A stretch of DNA of 28,654 nt from Candidatus Caccousia avistercoris (GCA_018715025.1 DVMK01000226.1:1-28654), one strand, 5' to 3'. Numbered from the stretch's first letter, positions 15,614-23,545 are shown. Notes: generated by a model from the sequence alone, not told the origin. A program made the numbers and translations.

Positions 15614-16114
15614 TTATTCCGGATTTTTCTCCTCCCGCAGGCGGGCCAGCTCTCTGCTCTCCTTGCCGGTGAGGTGCTCAATGGTGAATTCCAGCATGCA
15701 CAGGGCCGGGAATTCCCGGTCAATCTCCTGCTGCAGACCCTCGCCGCCCGGGTTATACTTTTCCCCCAGGCAGGCGGCGGCGCGGCGTATCTCCGCTTCC
15801 TCCGTCAAAATGCGCACCGTGCCGAAGGCCACCACGCTGCGGTACAGGGTGGTGTATTTTTCCGGAACCACCTGATCCTGATCCACGACGCAGAAGGAGG
15901 CTTTGGGGCAGCGGCGCAGGGCGTCTAGCTTGTGGCCGCTTTTGGCGCAGTGAAAGTACAGCTTCCCTTCCCGGTACACAAAGCTGAGGGGCACCGCATA
16001 GGGGTAGCCGCCGTCCCCGGCGGCCGCCAGCACCCCGGAAGAAGCGCGGGTCAAAATGGCGAGGGCCTCCTCCTGGGGAAGAAGCTGCCGTTTCCTTCTC
16101 ATTTCCCGAAACAT
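15614..16114 (-). CDS. Pyridoxamine 5'-phosphate oxidase-like (NimA-type) flavin protein
   Basis: A 166-aa split-barrel protein of the PNPOx-like superfamily, related to NimA-type nitroimidazole reductases, that probably binds FMN or a similar cofactor. Seen: the N-terminal MFREMRRKRQ, then ILTRASSGVLA, GYPYAVPLSFVYREGKLYFH, SGHKLDALRR and the beta strand TLYRSVVAFGTVRIL, in the order expected for this group. Whether it acts on 5-nitroimidazoles or is a general reductase cannot be told. I chose ATG 16114 because MFREMRRK is the usual family N-terminus; ATG 16126 adds four residues but has AAAGG directly against it, too close for a ribosome site. It is convergent with the HD gene and divergent from azlC. 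Confidence 0.88.
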   Translation of the reverse strand: MFREMRRKRQLLPQEEALAILTRASSGVLAAAGDGGYPYAVPLSFVYREGKLYFHCAKSGHKLDALRRCPKASFCVVDQDQVVPEKYTTLYRSVVAFGTVRILTEEAEIRRAAACLGEKYNPGGEGLQQEIDREFPALCMLEFTIEHLTGKESRELARLREEKNPE

Positions 16115-16163
16115 GGCGAGACACATCCTTTCTGTTCAGAAGCGCCTCCGGCTTGGCCGGAAT

Positions 16164-16192
16164 TTGCATTCTGCCTGGTTTTGTGCTATTCT
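16164..16192 (+). promoter_or_regulatory. azlCD promoter (extended -10)
   Basis: TTGCAT (16164-16169), a 17-bp spacer, TATTCT (16187-16192) preceded by TGC. It lies in the divergent gap between the NimA-like gene and azlC, 46 bp before the azlC start. Confidence 0.6.
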
Positions 16193-16238
16193 TTTCTGTG
16201 CGTTCCAGATTTTCAAGAGAGCGGTGGGATTCCTTGTG

Positions 16239-16940
16239 ATGACAGAAATCAAAAAGGCCCTGCGGGCCGCCTTCCCTCATACGGTGCCGGTCATGGTGGG
16301 GTACCTGTTCCTTGGCGTGGCCTTCGGCGTCCTTCTGCAGGCCAAAGGGTTCGGGTTCCAGTGGGCGGTGCTTATGAGCGCCGTCATTTACGCGGGCTCC
16401 ATGCAGTTTGTGGCCATCAATTTTCTTGTGCCGGGGGTGAATCTGCTTCAGGTGGCGTTCATGACCCTTATGGTGAACGTCCGCCATGTGTTTTATGGGC
16501 TCTCGATGCTGGAGCCCTTCCGGAACATGGGGAAGCGGAAGCCTTACATGATTTTCTCCCTGTCGGACGAAACCTTTTCCCTGCTTTGCTCTGCCAAAGC
16601 GCCGGAAGGGGTGGACCGGCGGTGGTTCCTGTTTTTCATCGCCCTGCTGGACCAGCTGTACTGGATCATAGGCTCTGCCCTGGGCGGGCTGGCGGGGGCC
16701 CTTCTGCGGTTTGACACCACCGGCATTGACTTTGCCATGACGGCGCTGTTCACGGTTATTCTGGTGGAGCAATGGAGGGGGACAAAGCGGCACGCCCCGG
16801 CGGTAGTGGGGCTGGCGGCTTCCGCCCTGTGCCTGGCGGTGTTCGGGCCGGATCGTTTCATTCTTCCGGCCATGGGGCTCATCCTTCTCTCGCTCACCCT
16901 GGCCAGAGGCAAGCTGGAGGAAGGGGGCGGGGCCTCGTGA
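16239..16940 (+). CDS. azlC: AzlC, branched-chain amino acid exporter large subunit
   Basis: A 233-aa inner-membrane protein, the larger partner of the AzlCD exporter for branched-chain amino acids and analogues. Family signatures include RAAFPHTVPVMVGYLFLGVAFG, SAVIYAGSMQFVAINFL, and VNVRHVFYGLSML, with about six or seven hydrophobic segments. I start it at ATG 16239, with GGTGGGA 9 nt upstream; GTG 16236 is an alternative. The frame is open for 61 codons further upstream, but that part overlaps the promoter and the NimA-like gene. Its stop overlaps the azlD start (GTGA), which implies translational coupling. Confidence 0.93.
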   Translation: MTEIKKALRAAFPHTVPVMVGYLFLGVAFGVLLQAKGFGFQWAVLMSAVIYAGSMQFVAINFLVPGVNLLQVAFMTLMVNVRHVFYGLSMLEPFRNMGKRKPYMIFSLSDETFSLLCSAKAPEGVDRRWFLFFIALLDQLYWIIGSALGGLAGALLRFDTTGIDFAMTALFTVILVEQWRGTKRHAPAVVGLAASALCLAVFGPDRFILPAMGLILLSLTLARGKLEEGGGAS

Positions 16941-17266
16941 ATCCGTGGCAGGCCCTGGGCGTCATTGCCCTCATTGCCGTTCTTACCCTGTTCACCAGGG
17001 CGGTCCCCTTCCTGCTGTTCCCCAGCGGGAAGAAGCAGCCCCGGTACGTGCTGTACCTGGGCAGGGTGCTGCCCCCGGCCATGATCGCCCTGCTGGTGGT
17101 GTACTGCCTGAAGGGGGCCGGCTGGGGGGCCTGGCCGTACGCCCTGCCGGAGCTTCTCTCTGTGGCGGCGGTGGCGGCGCTTCACCTGTGGAAAAAGAAC
17201 ACCATGCTCAGCGTGGGAGCGGGCACGGTGCTGTATATGGTGCTGGTGCAGCAGGTGTTTGTGTAA
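16937..17266 (+). CDS. azlD: AzlD, branched-chain amino acid exporter small subunit
   Basis: A 109-aa membrane protein with four hydrophobic segments. The AzlD pattern is clear: LTLFTRAVPFLLFPS near the N-terminus, then YLGRVLPPAMIALLVVYCL, and LLSVAAVAALHLWKKNTMLSV, ending in a final hydrophobic helix. It starts at a GTG that overlaps the azlC stop by 4 bp and so should be made in step with AzlC to form the two-subunit exporter. Confidence 0.93.
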   Translation: MNPWQALGVIALIAVLTLFTRAVPFLLFPSGKKQPRYVLYLGRVLPPAMIALLVVYCLKGAGWGAWPYALPELLSVAAVAALHLWKKNTMLSVGAGTVLYMVLVQQVFV

Positions 17267-17286
17267 ACGGGCTGGTTTTTCCCGTT
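17266..17286. terminator. Small hairpin between convergent azlD and gamma-carbonic anhydrase genes
   Basis: AACGGG (17266-17271) pairs with CCCGTT (17281-17286) around a 9-nt loop containing TTTTT. It fills the 18-bp gap and the edges of both genes. It is a weak terminator candidate. Confidence 0.35.
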
Positions 17287-17773
17287 ACTCCTCCTGGGCC
17301 AACGCCACCAGGGAAAGGTATTCCTCCGCGTTTTCGCGGAGGTTTTTCTTTTCCTCCTCGGTCAGGGGGCGCTTCACCCGCGCGGGGGAGCCTACCACCA
17401 GGGAACCGGCGGGCACCACCGTGCGGGGCGTGACCAGGGCTCCGGCCCCCACCAGGCATTCTTCGCCCACCACCGCGTTGTCCAGTACAATGGCCCCCAT
17501 GCCGATGAGGGAGTGGCTGTGCACCGTGCAGCTGTGCAAAATGGCGTTGTGCCCCACGGTTACTCCGTCCCCCACAGTGGTGGGAAGCCCGGTGGTGCAG
17601 TGAAGCACGGCCCCGTCCTGAATGTTGGTGCCCTGCCCCAGGCGGATGGGGGCGCAGTCGCCCCGCAGAACGGCGTTGTACCAAATAGAGCAGTTTTCCC
17701 CGGCCTGCACGTCGCCCACCACCTGGGCGCCGGGGGCGAGGAACACGGAACGGGGGAGAGACGGCTTTTTCAT
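17285..17773 (-). CDS. Gamma-carbonic anhydrase-like hexapeptide repeat protein
   Basis: A 162-aa left-handed beta-helix protein of the gamma-carbonic anhydrase / PaaY / YrdA group. Repeated hexapeptides (for example VVGDVQ, VGDGVTVGHNAIL, LIGMGAIVLDNA) build the helix. The three zinc or iron histidines are in place: His58 (AVLHC), His75 and His80 (VGHNAILH). Members may hydrate CO2, but many are inactive, so the activity is inferred. ATG 17773 has GGAGG 7 nt upstream. It follows DUF1846 by 71 bp on the same strand, with a hairpin between them. Confidence 0.93.
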   Translation of the reverse strand: MKKPSLPRSVFLAPGAQVVGDVQAGENCSIWYNAVLRGDCAPIRLGQGTNIQDGAVLHCTTGLPTTVGDGVTVGHNAILHSCTVHSHSLIGMGAIVLDNAVVGEECLVGAGALVTPRTVVPAGSLVVGSPARVKRPLTEEEKKNLRENAEEYLSLVALAQEE

Positions 17774-17804
17774 GAAAACCTCCAGTCTCCTCCTCTCAGG
17801 GAGG

Positions 17805-17839
17805 AAAAGGGCCCGGGGAGGAAAGCTCCGCAGGCCCTT
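17805..17839 (-). terminator. Terminator-like hairpin after the DUF1846 gene
   Basis: On the minus strand AAGGGCC (17839-17833) pairs with GGCCCTT (17813-17807), followed by TTCC. The 19-nt loop is long and GC-rich. It may be an intra-operon attenuator or a weak terminator. Confidence 0.5.
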
Positions 17840-17844
17840 GCTTC

Positions 17845-19329
17845 TTATTTGTGGAACAGCTTTTTGGTCTGGTATTTCGGCTCGCAGGTCAGGCGGATGC
17901 CCAGCTTGCGGAAGGTGGAATCATCCACCGAGGAAAGGATTACCGTGGAGTGGGCTTCGCAGTCCTTCAGCTTCGAGAGCTGCTGCAGCGCCAGCCCCGC
18001 CACCGGGTTCATGGTGGCGGAAATGGAGAGGGCAATGAGGATTTCGTCGGTGTGCAGGCGGGGGTTGTGGTTGCCCAGATGATGGGTTTTCAGGTTCTGA
18101 ATGGGCTCAATCACATTGGGCGAAATGAGCAGCATCTTGTGGTCAATGCCCCCCAGCGCCTTCAGCGCGTTCAGCAGGGCGGCGGCAGAAGCCCCCAGCA
18201 GGGAGGAGGTCTTGCCGGTGATCACCCGGCCGTCCGGCAGCTCAATGGCGGCGGCGGGCATTTCGGTGACCTCGGCGCGCTTCAGGGCGGCGGCCACCAC
18301 GGGGCGGTCTGCGGTGGTGACGCCTGCCCGGCCCATGAGCATCTCCAGCTTTACCACGGCAGACTCCTCCACCCGGCCGATGCGCAGGTCGCACATGGTG
18401 TGGTAATACCGGCGGATGATCTCCTGGCGGGAAGCCTCCTGGCAGGCCTCGTCGTCTATGATGCAGAAGCCCGCCATGTTCACCCCCATGTCGGTGGGGG
18501 ATTTGTAGGGGCTGGCGCCTGAGATTTTTTCCAGCATGGCGCTCAGCACAGGGAAGGCTTCCACGTCCCGGTTATAGTTCACCGTGGTTTCGTTGTAAGC
18601 CTCCAGGTGGAAGGGGTCGATCATGTTCACGTCGTTCAGGTCTGCGGTGGCGGCCTCGTAGGCCAGGTTGACCGGGTGCTTCAGGGGCAGGTTCCATATA
18701 GGGAAGGTTTCAAACTTGGCGTACCCCGCCTTCACGCCCCGGCGGTACTCATGGTACAGCTGAGAAAGGCAGGTGGCCATTTTCCCGCTGCCGGGGCCGG
18801 GGGCCGTCACCACCACCAGCGGGCGGCTGGTTTCTACGTACTCGTTGCGCCCAAAGCCCTCGTCGCTTACAATGAAGGGAATGTTGGAGGGGTAGCCTTC
18901 AATGGGGTAGTGGAGGAACACCTTTACCCCCAGCGATTCCAGCCGCTTTCGGAAGGCCTCGGCCGTGCTCTGGCCGGAATACTGGGCGATGACCACGCTG
19001 CCCACGTACAGCCCGTTGCCCCGGAAGGCGTCGATAAGCCGCAGCACGTCGGCGTCGTAGGTGATGCCGATGTCGCCCCGCACCTTGCTTTTTTCAATGT
19101 CGGTGGCGTTAATGACAATGACAATCTCCACCTGCTCAGACAGCTGCATCAGCATTTTGATTTTGCTGTCGGGCAGAAAGCCGGGCAGTACCCGGGAGGC
19201 GTGAAAATCGTCGAACAGCTTGCCGCCCATTTCCAGGTACAGCTTGTTGTCGAACTTGGAAATCCGTTCCCGAATGTGCTGGGACTGGATCTCCAGGTAT
19301 TTGTTGTTGTCAAAACCGATTGCTTTCAT
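17845..19329 (-). CDS. DUF1846 family protein
   Basis: A 494-aa cytosolic protein that matches the DUF1846 family over its length (N-terminal MKAIGFDNNKYLEIQSQHI, then ISKFDNKLYLEMGGKLFDD). A glycine-rich loop TAPGPGSGKMA (residues ~175-185) resembles a nucleotide-binding P-loop, preceded by Rossmann-like strands (VEIVIVIN; LVVVTAPG). The family is widespread in Firmicutes and its function is not established to my knowledge; the fold suggests nucleotide or cofactor binding. The C-terminal region (VVAAALKRAEVTEMP, TGKTSSLLGASAAALLNALK) is Ala-rich and helical. ATG 19329 is preceded by GGAGGG. A 190-nt leader with a 13-bp dyad precedes it. Confidence 0.92.
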   Translation of the reverse strand: MKAIGFDNNKYLEIQSQHIRERISKFDNKLYLEMGGKLFDDFHASRVLPGFLPDSKIKMLMQLSEQVEIVIVINATDIEKSKVRGDIGITYDADVLRLIDAFRGNGLYVGSVVIAQYSGQSTAEAFRKRLESLGVKVFLHYPIEGYPSNIPFIVSDEGFGRNEYVETSRPLVVVTAPGPGSGKMATCLSQLYHEYRRGVKAGYAKFETFPIWNLPLKHPVNLAYEAATADLNDVNMIDPFHLEAYNETTVNYNRDVEAFPVLSAMLEKISGASPYKSPTDMGVNMAGFCIIDDEACQEASRQEIIRRYYHTMCDLRIGRVEESAVVKLEMLMGRAGVTTADRPVVAAALKRAEVTEMPAAAIELPDGRVITGKTSSLLGASAAALLNALKALGGIDHKMLLISPNVIEPIQNLKTHHLGNHNPRLHTDEILIALSISATMNPVAGLALQQLSKLKDCEAHSTVILSSVDDSTFRKLGIRLTCEPKYQTKKLFHK

Positions 19330-19461
19330 GCGACCCTCCGTTTTCCCCAGCCCCTGAAAAAGAAAAGGGCGGAACCAAGGGGTGGTACGTCTACCCCGCG
19401 CCGCCGGACTGCCCTTCCCCGTGCTTCAGGAATTTGGCTGGATTTCATTTTTCCGCGTACA

Positions 19462-19502
19462 GGCTTGTCCAACAGGCCATGGCAGGGCATGTTGGACAAG
19501 CC
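19462..19502. repeat. 13-bp perfect inverted repeat in the DUF1846 leader
   Basis: GGCTTGTCCAACA (19462-19474) and TGTTGGACAAGCC (19490-19502) flank a 15-nt loop. No T-run follows on either strand, so it is not a terminator. It would fold at the 5' end of the DUF1846 transcript, 15-55 nt after the predicted start, or act as a DNA operator. Confidence 0.85.
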
Positions 19503-19524
19503 GGCAGCACTTCATAACGTATCC

Positions 19525-19553
19525 ATTATAGTAAAATCAAAGGGAGAATACAA
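19525..19553 (-). promoter_or_regulatory. DUF1846 promoter
   Basis: On the minus strand: TTGTAT (19553-19548), a 17-bp spacer, and a perfect TATAAT (19530-19525). The -35 match is weak. Confidence 0.55.
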
Positions 19554-19562
19554 CAGCGGGGC

Positions 19563-19578
19563 GAGAAAATTTTTTCTC
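19563..19578. promoter_or_regulatory. Palindrome beside the helicase promoter
   Basis: GAGAAAA-TT-TTTTCTC lies about 24 bp before the helicase -10 box, next to the -35 position, and about 10 bp upstream of the DUF1846 -35. It could be a shared operator; no regulator is known from this sequence. Confidence 0.4.
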
Positions 19579-19598
19579 CGGCAGAAGCGCCTTTTTTG

Positions 19599-19607
19599 TG
19601 CTATAAT
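19599..19607 (+). promoter_or_regulatory. Helicase gene promoter (extended -10)
   Basis: TGC directly before a perfect TATAAT (19602-19607), with no recognisable -35 box. The leader is only about 35 nt. Confidence 0.65.
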
Positions 19608-19647
19608 AGCAGGGAACGGCCAGGGACGGGAAAAAGGAGGCGGAGCC

Positions 19648-22002
19648 ATGTTTGAGATAAGGATTTCGGTGCGCAGGCTGGTGGAGTTCCTCCTCCGTTC
19701 CGGCAATTTGGACAGCGGCGCCGGGGCGGGCAGCCTGCAGGACCGGGCCGCCGAGGGGGCGCGCATCCACCGCAGGCTGCAGAAGGAAGGGGGCGAGGGC
19801 TACCGGGCCGAGGTGTCCTTTTCCCACCGGGAGGAATGGGACGGCATCGGCTGCACGGTGGAAGGCCGGGCCGACGGCCTGCTGGAGACGGAAACCGGCG
19901 TTTTGGTAGACGAGATCAAGACGGTGTCTGTTCCGCTGGACTCCCTGCCCCAGGGCGGGCATCCGGTACACTGGGCCCAGGCCATGTGCTACGCCTACTT
20001 TTACAGCGCCGCCCACGGGGGAACGGCGGTTTCGGTGCGCCTTACCTATTGCCAGACGGAAACGGAGGAGCTCCGGCGGTTCCAGCGGGAATTTTCCGGG
20101 GAGGAGCTGGCCGCCTTCTACCGGGATTTGATGGAGCGGTTCGCCCCCTGGGCCCGTTTCCGCCGGGACTGGTGGGAGGCGCGGCAGCAAAGCCTGAAGC
20201 GCCTTGCCTTTCCCTTCCCCCAGTACCGGCCGGGGCAGAGGGGGGTGGCCGCGGCCGTGTACCGCACCCTGCGGGACGAAGGCCGCCTGTTCTGCCAGGC
20301 CCCCACCGGCGTGGGAAAAACGGTTTCCACCCTGTTCCCGGCGGTGAAAGCCATGGGGGAAGGGCTGACAGACCGCATCTTCTACCTGACCGCCAAGACG
20401 GTGACCCGCCAGGCCGCCTGGGACGCCTTTTCCCTAATGCGCCAGGGGGGAATGCGCCTGAAAACCCTCGTCCTCACCGCCAAGGAAAAAATCTGCTGCC
20501 TGGAGGAAGCGGAATGCACCCCCGCCGCCTGCCCCAGGGCCGCCGGCCATTTCGACCGGGTGAACGAGGCGGTGTACCGTCTGCTGGAATCCGGCGACAG
20601 CTTTTCCCGGGAAATCATCCAGCAGGCGGCGGAGCGGCACCAGGTGTGCCCCTTTGAGCTTTCGCTGGATCTTTCGGAATGGTGCGACGCCATTGTGTGC
20701 GACTACAATTACCTGTTTGACCCCACCGCCAGCCTGAAGCGGTATTTTTCCGAGGGAAAAACCAACAGCGTTTTCCTCATTGACGAGGCCCACAACCTGC
20801 CGGACCGGGCCAGGGACATGTACACGGCGGATCTGAAAAAATCCGAGGTGCTGGCCCTTCGCCGCACGGCGGGGAAGGAGGAGAAGGCCCTGTGGGGCAT
20901 GCTGGGCAGGCTGAACGCCGCCATGCTGGCCCTTCGCCCCCTCTGCGGGGAGGAGGGGAGGGCGGAGCTGGAGGAGGTTCCCGAGGAATTCCTCACAGCC
21001 CTGCGGCGCTTTTCCAGCCGGTGCGAGGAATGGCTGGAAAGGCGCCGGGAGCATCGGCTGCGGGGGCAGGTGCTTTCCCTTTGGTTTGAGGTCCGCTTTT
21101 TCCTGCGGATTTCCGAGCTGTACGGGCCGGAATATGTAACCCTGCTCTCTCACCGGGGCAGCGAGGTGGCGGTGCGCCTGCTGTGCCTGGACCCAGCCCG
21201 TTTTCTGGACGAGTCCATGGCCAAGGGGCGGGCCAGCGTGCTGTTTTCCGCCACCTTCTCGCCGCTGCCCTACTTTGTGTCGGTGCTGGGGGGCGGCGAG
21301 GGGGCGAAAACCCTGGCGGTTCCCTCTCCCTTTCCGCGGGAAAACCTGCGCCTGCTTCTGGCAGACCGGGTCAGCACAAAATATGCAGACCGTGAGCAAA
21401 GCCTGCCCCAGGTGGCCGGGCTGATCGGCGCTTTCGCCGGGGCGAAAACGGGGAACTATATCGCCTATTTCCCCTCTTACGATTACATGGAGAAAACCTG
21501 CGAGCTGGTGCGCCGGCGCTTCCCCGGGCTGCGCATCCTCTGCCAGGCCCGCGCCATGGGCGAGGGGGAGAGGGAGGAGTTCCTGGCCAGCTTTTCCGGC
21601 GAAAACAAAGAAACGCTGCTGGGCTTCTGCGTGATGGGCGGGCTGTTTTCCGAGGGCGTGGATTTTTCCGGCGACCGGCTCATCGGCGCGGTGATTGTGG
21701 GCGTGGGCCTGCCCAAGGTGTGCCGCCGCCAGGAGCTTTTGCGGGAATATTACGAAAAGGAACGGGGGGACGGCTTTTCCTTCGCCTACCGGTTCCCCGG
21801 CATGAACAAGGTGACCCAGGCGGCGGGCCGGGTCATCCGTTCAGAAAACGACCGGGGCGCGGTGCTTCTCATCGACGCGCGCTTTTCGCAGGAGGGGTAC
21901 CGCCGCCTGTTCCCGCCCCACTGGCCCGCCCCTCTGCGGGTGCGGAGCGCGGCGGAGCTGGAAGCGGCCCTGCGGGATTTCTGGAATCCTTCTGATCCAT
22001 AA
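19648..22002 (+). CDS. PD-(D/E)XK nuclease fused to a DinG/XPD-type Fe-S DNA helicase
   Basis: A 784-aa two-part enzyme, probably for DNA repair or processing of damaged and structured DNA. Residues ~1-150 hold a RecB/Cas4-type nuclease core: His41, Asp76 (GRADGL), Glu89-x-Lys91 (VDEIKT) and Gln111 (HWAQAMCYAY). The SF2 helicase follows: Q-motif region (FPQYRPGQRG), Walker A APTGVGKT (218-225), DEAH at 379-382, and motif VI QAAGRVIR. Cysteines 284, 290, 295 and 334 fit the [4Fe-4S] domain of XPD and DinG. The frame is open upstream for 347 codons, antisense to DUF1846; ATG 19648 is correct because AAGGAGG lies 7-8 nt before it and a promoter at 19599. All nuclease and helicase motifs look intact. 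It is monocistronic. Confidence 0.93.
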   Translation: MFEIRISVRRLVEFLLRSGNLDSGAGAGSLQDRAAEGARIHRRLQKEGGEGYRAEVSFSHREEWDGIGCTVEGRADGLLETETGVLVDEIKTVSVPLDSLPQGGHPVHWAQAMCYAYFYSAAHGGTAVSVRLTYCQTETEELRRFQREFSGEELAAFYRDLMERFAPWARFRRDWWEARQQSLKRLAFPFPQYRPGQRGVAAAVYRTLRDEGRLFCQAPTGVGKTVSTLFPAVKAMGEGLTDRIFYLTAKTVTRQAAWDAFSLMRQGGMRLKTLVLTAKEKICCLEEAECTPAACPRAAGHFDRVNEAVYRLLESGDSFSREIIQQAAERHQVCPFELSLDLSEWCDAIVCDYNYLFDPTASLKRYFSEGKTNSVFLIDEAHNLPDRARDMYTADLKKSEVLALRRTAGKEEKALWGMLGRLNAAMLALRPLCGEEGRAELEEVPEEFLTALRRFSSRCEEWLERRREHRLRGQVLSLWFEVRFFLRISELYGPEYVTLLSHRGSEVAVRLLCLDPARFLDESMAKGRASVLFSATFSPLPYFVSVLGGGEGAKTLAVPSPFPRENLRLLLADRVSTKYADREQSLPQVAGLIGAFAGAKTGNYIAYFPSYDYMEKTCELVRRRFPGLRILCQARAMGEGEREEFLASFSGENKETLLGFCVMGGLFSEGVDFSGDRLIGAVIVGVGLPKVCRRQELLREYYEKERGDGFSFAYRFPGMNKVTQAAGRVIRSENDRGAVLLIDARFSQEGYRRLFPPHWPAPLRVRSAAELEAALRDFWNPSDP

Positions 22003-22025
22003 TTCATAGAATTCGCCTTTTTTTT
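22001..22025 (+). terminator. Weak terminator after the helicase gene
   Basis: A short stem AATTC-ATA-GAATT overlaps the stop codon and is followed by CGCC and eight T. The stem is short and AT-rich, so confidence is low. Confidence 0.35.
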
Positions 22026-22050
22026 CACCCAGATTGGGAACAAATGAATA

Positions 22051-22079
22051 TTGCGGAAATGAGAGGAAGGGCTTATAAT
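22051..22079 (+). promoter_or_regulatory. Antiporter gene promoter
   Basis: TTGCGG (22051-22056), a 17-bp spacer and a perfect TATAAT (22074-22079). Confidence 0.65.
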
Positions 22080-22134
22080 CTACCAGTCGAGGAGATTCGC
22101 CCCGGCATACCGTATTTTCATGGAGGCGATTTGC

Positions 22135-23421
22135 ATGTCCTATCATTTTCTGTTGGATCTTTGTCTTATCCTGCTCAGCACAAAGCTGCTGGGGTTGGTG
22201 ACAAAGCGGTTCCGCATGCCCCAGGTCGTGGGGGCGCTGCTGGCTGGCCTGGTGCTTGGCCCTGCCATGCTCAACGTGCTGCAGGAAACCGAATTCATCA
22301 CCCAGCTGGCGGAGCTGGGCGTGATTATACTGATGTTTACCGCCGGCCTGGAAACGGATATCCGGGAGCTGAAAAAAACGGGGAAAGCGTCCTTTATCAT
22401 CGCCCTCATCGGCGTTATCGTTCCGCTGCTGGGCGGCTTTGCCCTCACCTATTTCTTTAACCCGCCCACCGACGGCACCTCCAGCACCATGGCGATCCTG
22501 CAGGATGTGTTTGTGGGCGTGGTGCTGACGGCCACCTCTGTGAGCATTTCTGTGGAAACTCTCAAGGAGATGGGCAAGCTGAACACCAGGGCGGGGAACG
22601 CCATTCTGGGGGCTGCCATCATCGACGATATTCTGGGGATCATCGCCCTCACCGTCATCACCAGCATGGCGGATCCCACGGTGAATATCCTGGTTGTCCT
22701 GCTGAAAATTGCGGCGTTTTTCCTGCTGGCGCTGGGGGCCGGGTACGTTTTCTACCGGCTGTTCAACAGGTTTCAGGCCAGGTACCAGAGGGACATGCGC
22801 CGCTTCGTCATCATCGCCTTCGTGTTCTGCCTGTTTCTTTCCTACTGCGCAGAGGAATTTTTCGGCGTGGCGGATATTACCGGCGCGTACATTGCCGGCG
22901 TGCTGATTTCCAACACCCAGCGCACCAAATATATTGCCGCCCGCTTTGACACGCTCTCTTACATCCTGCTTTCCCCCATCTTTTTCGCCAGCATTGGGCT
23001 GAAGGTGTCGCTGCCTTCCATGACCGGCTCCATCATCCTGTTCTCCGTTCTGCTTATGCTGGTGGCCATTTTGTCCAAAATCGTGGGCTGCGGCCTCGGG
23101 GCGAAGCTGTGCCATTTTACCAACAAGGAATGCGTCCAGGTGGGCGCCGGCATGGTGTCCCGCGGGGAGGTGGCGCTGATTGTGGCCACCAAGGGCGCAG
23201 AGCTGGGGCTGATGTCCAACGTGTTCTTCGCCCCGATGATTTTGATGGTGGTGGCCACCACCATTGCGGCCCCCATTCTTCTGAAGCTCTCGTTCCGGGG
23301 GGAGGAAAAATCCCCCAGCCAGCTGGAGGATGAAACCGCCGGGCAGTTTATGGATTATGTGGAGAGGGAAAAGGAGCTGTACGCCGCCGCCGGAAGGGGG
23401 CAGGATGCGCCGAAGGAATAA
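22135..23421 (+). CDS. CPA2 family cation:proton antiporter
   Basis: A 428-aa membrane protein with about 12 hydrophobic segments, of the KefB/NapA type, exchanging Na+ or K+ for protons. The family region RMPQVVGALLAGLVLGP is near the N-terminus, TATSVSISVETLKEMG and AIIDDILGI mark the core; the paired Asp164-Asp165 is the arrangement seen in electrogenic CPA2 antiporters such as NapA. The last ~45 residues are hydrophilic and acidic, and there is no RCK/TrkA domain. ATG 22135 is preferred over ATG 22120 because GGAGG (22122-22126) lies 8 nt before it. It has its own promoter and a strong terminator after it. Confidence 0.92.
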   Translation: MSYHFLLDLCLILLSTKLLGLVTKRFRMPQVVGALLAGLVLGPAMLNVLQETEFITQLAELGVIILMFTAGLETDIRELKKTGKASFIIALIGVIVPLLGGFALTYFFNPPTDGTSSTMAILQDVFVGVVLTATSVSISVETLKEMGKLNTRAGNAILGAAIIDDILGIIALTVITSMADPTVNILVVLLKIAAFFLLALGAGYVFYRLFNRFQARYQRDMRRFVIIAFVFCLFLSYCAEEFFGVADITGAYIAGVLISNTQRTKYIAARFDTLSYILLSPIFFASIGLKVSLPSMTGSIILFSVLLMLVAILSKIVGCGLGAKLCHFTNKECVQVGAGMVSRGEVALIVATKGAELGLMSNVFFAPMILMVVATTIAAPILLKLSFRGEEKSPSQLEDETAGQFMDYVEREKELYAAAGRGQDAPKE

Positions 23422-23478
23422 TCCCTTCTCTGGGCATACATACAAAGTGTTAAGCTTTGGCTTTATAGTCAGTAACCA

Positions 23479-23510
23479 ATCGAGACTTCTCCGGAGGTCT
23501 CGATTTTTTT
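23479..23510 (+). terminator. Terminator after the antiporter gene
   Basis: ATCGAGAC (23479-23486) pairs with GTCTCGAT (23497-23504) and is followed by seven T. It separates the antiporter from the cassette to its right. The T-run runs into TATAAT (23510-23515), which could be the -10 box of the next gene, although no -35 box is evident. Confidence 0.88.
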
Positions 23511-23545
23511 ATAATAATTACAGTAAAAGAAAGCCTGGTGAGAAA

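Larger units (their letters stand above)
19330..19647. other. Divergent control region between DUF1846 and the helicase
   Basis: 318 bp without a gene. It holds the DUF1846 leader on the minus strand with a long dyad at 19462-19502, the two divergent promoters, and the palindrome GAGAAAATTTTTTCTC (19563-19578) between them. A GGGGTGGTAC stretch near 19379-19388 resembles a T-box core but lacks the rest. Confidence 0.6.

Noticed and set aside
19379..19400. T-box antiterminator-like GGGGTGGTAC on the plus strand
   Set aside because: The CCGCG half of the motif, the stem I specifier region and a terminator are missing, and the downstream gene is a helicase rather than an amino acid gene.
18607..19647. 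Helicase extended upstream by 347 codons
   Set aside because: That part is antisense to the well-supported DUF1846 gene and upstream of the helicase promoter.
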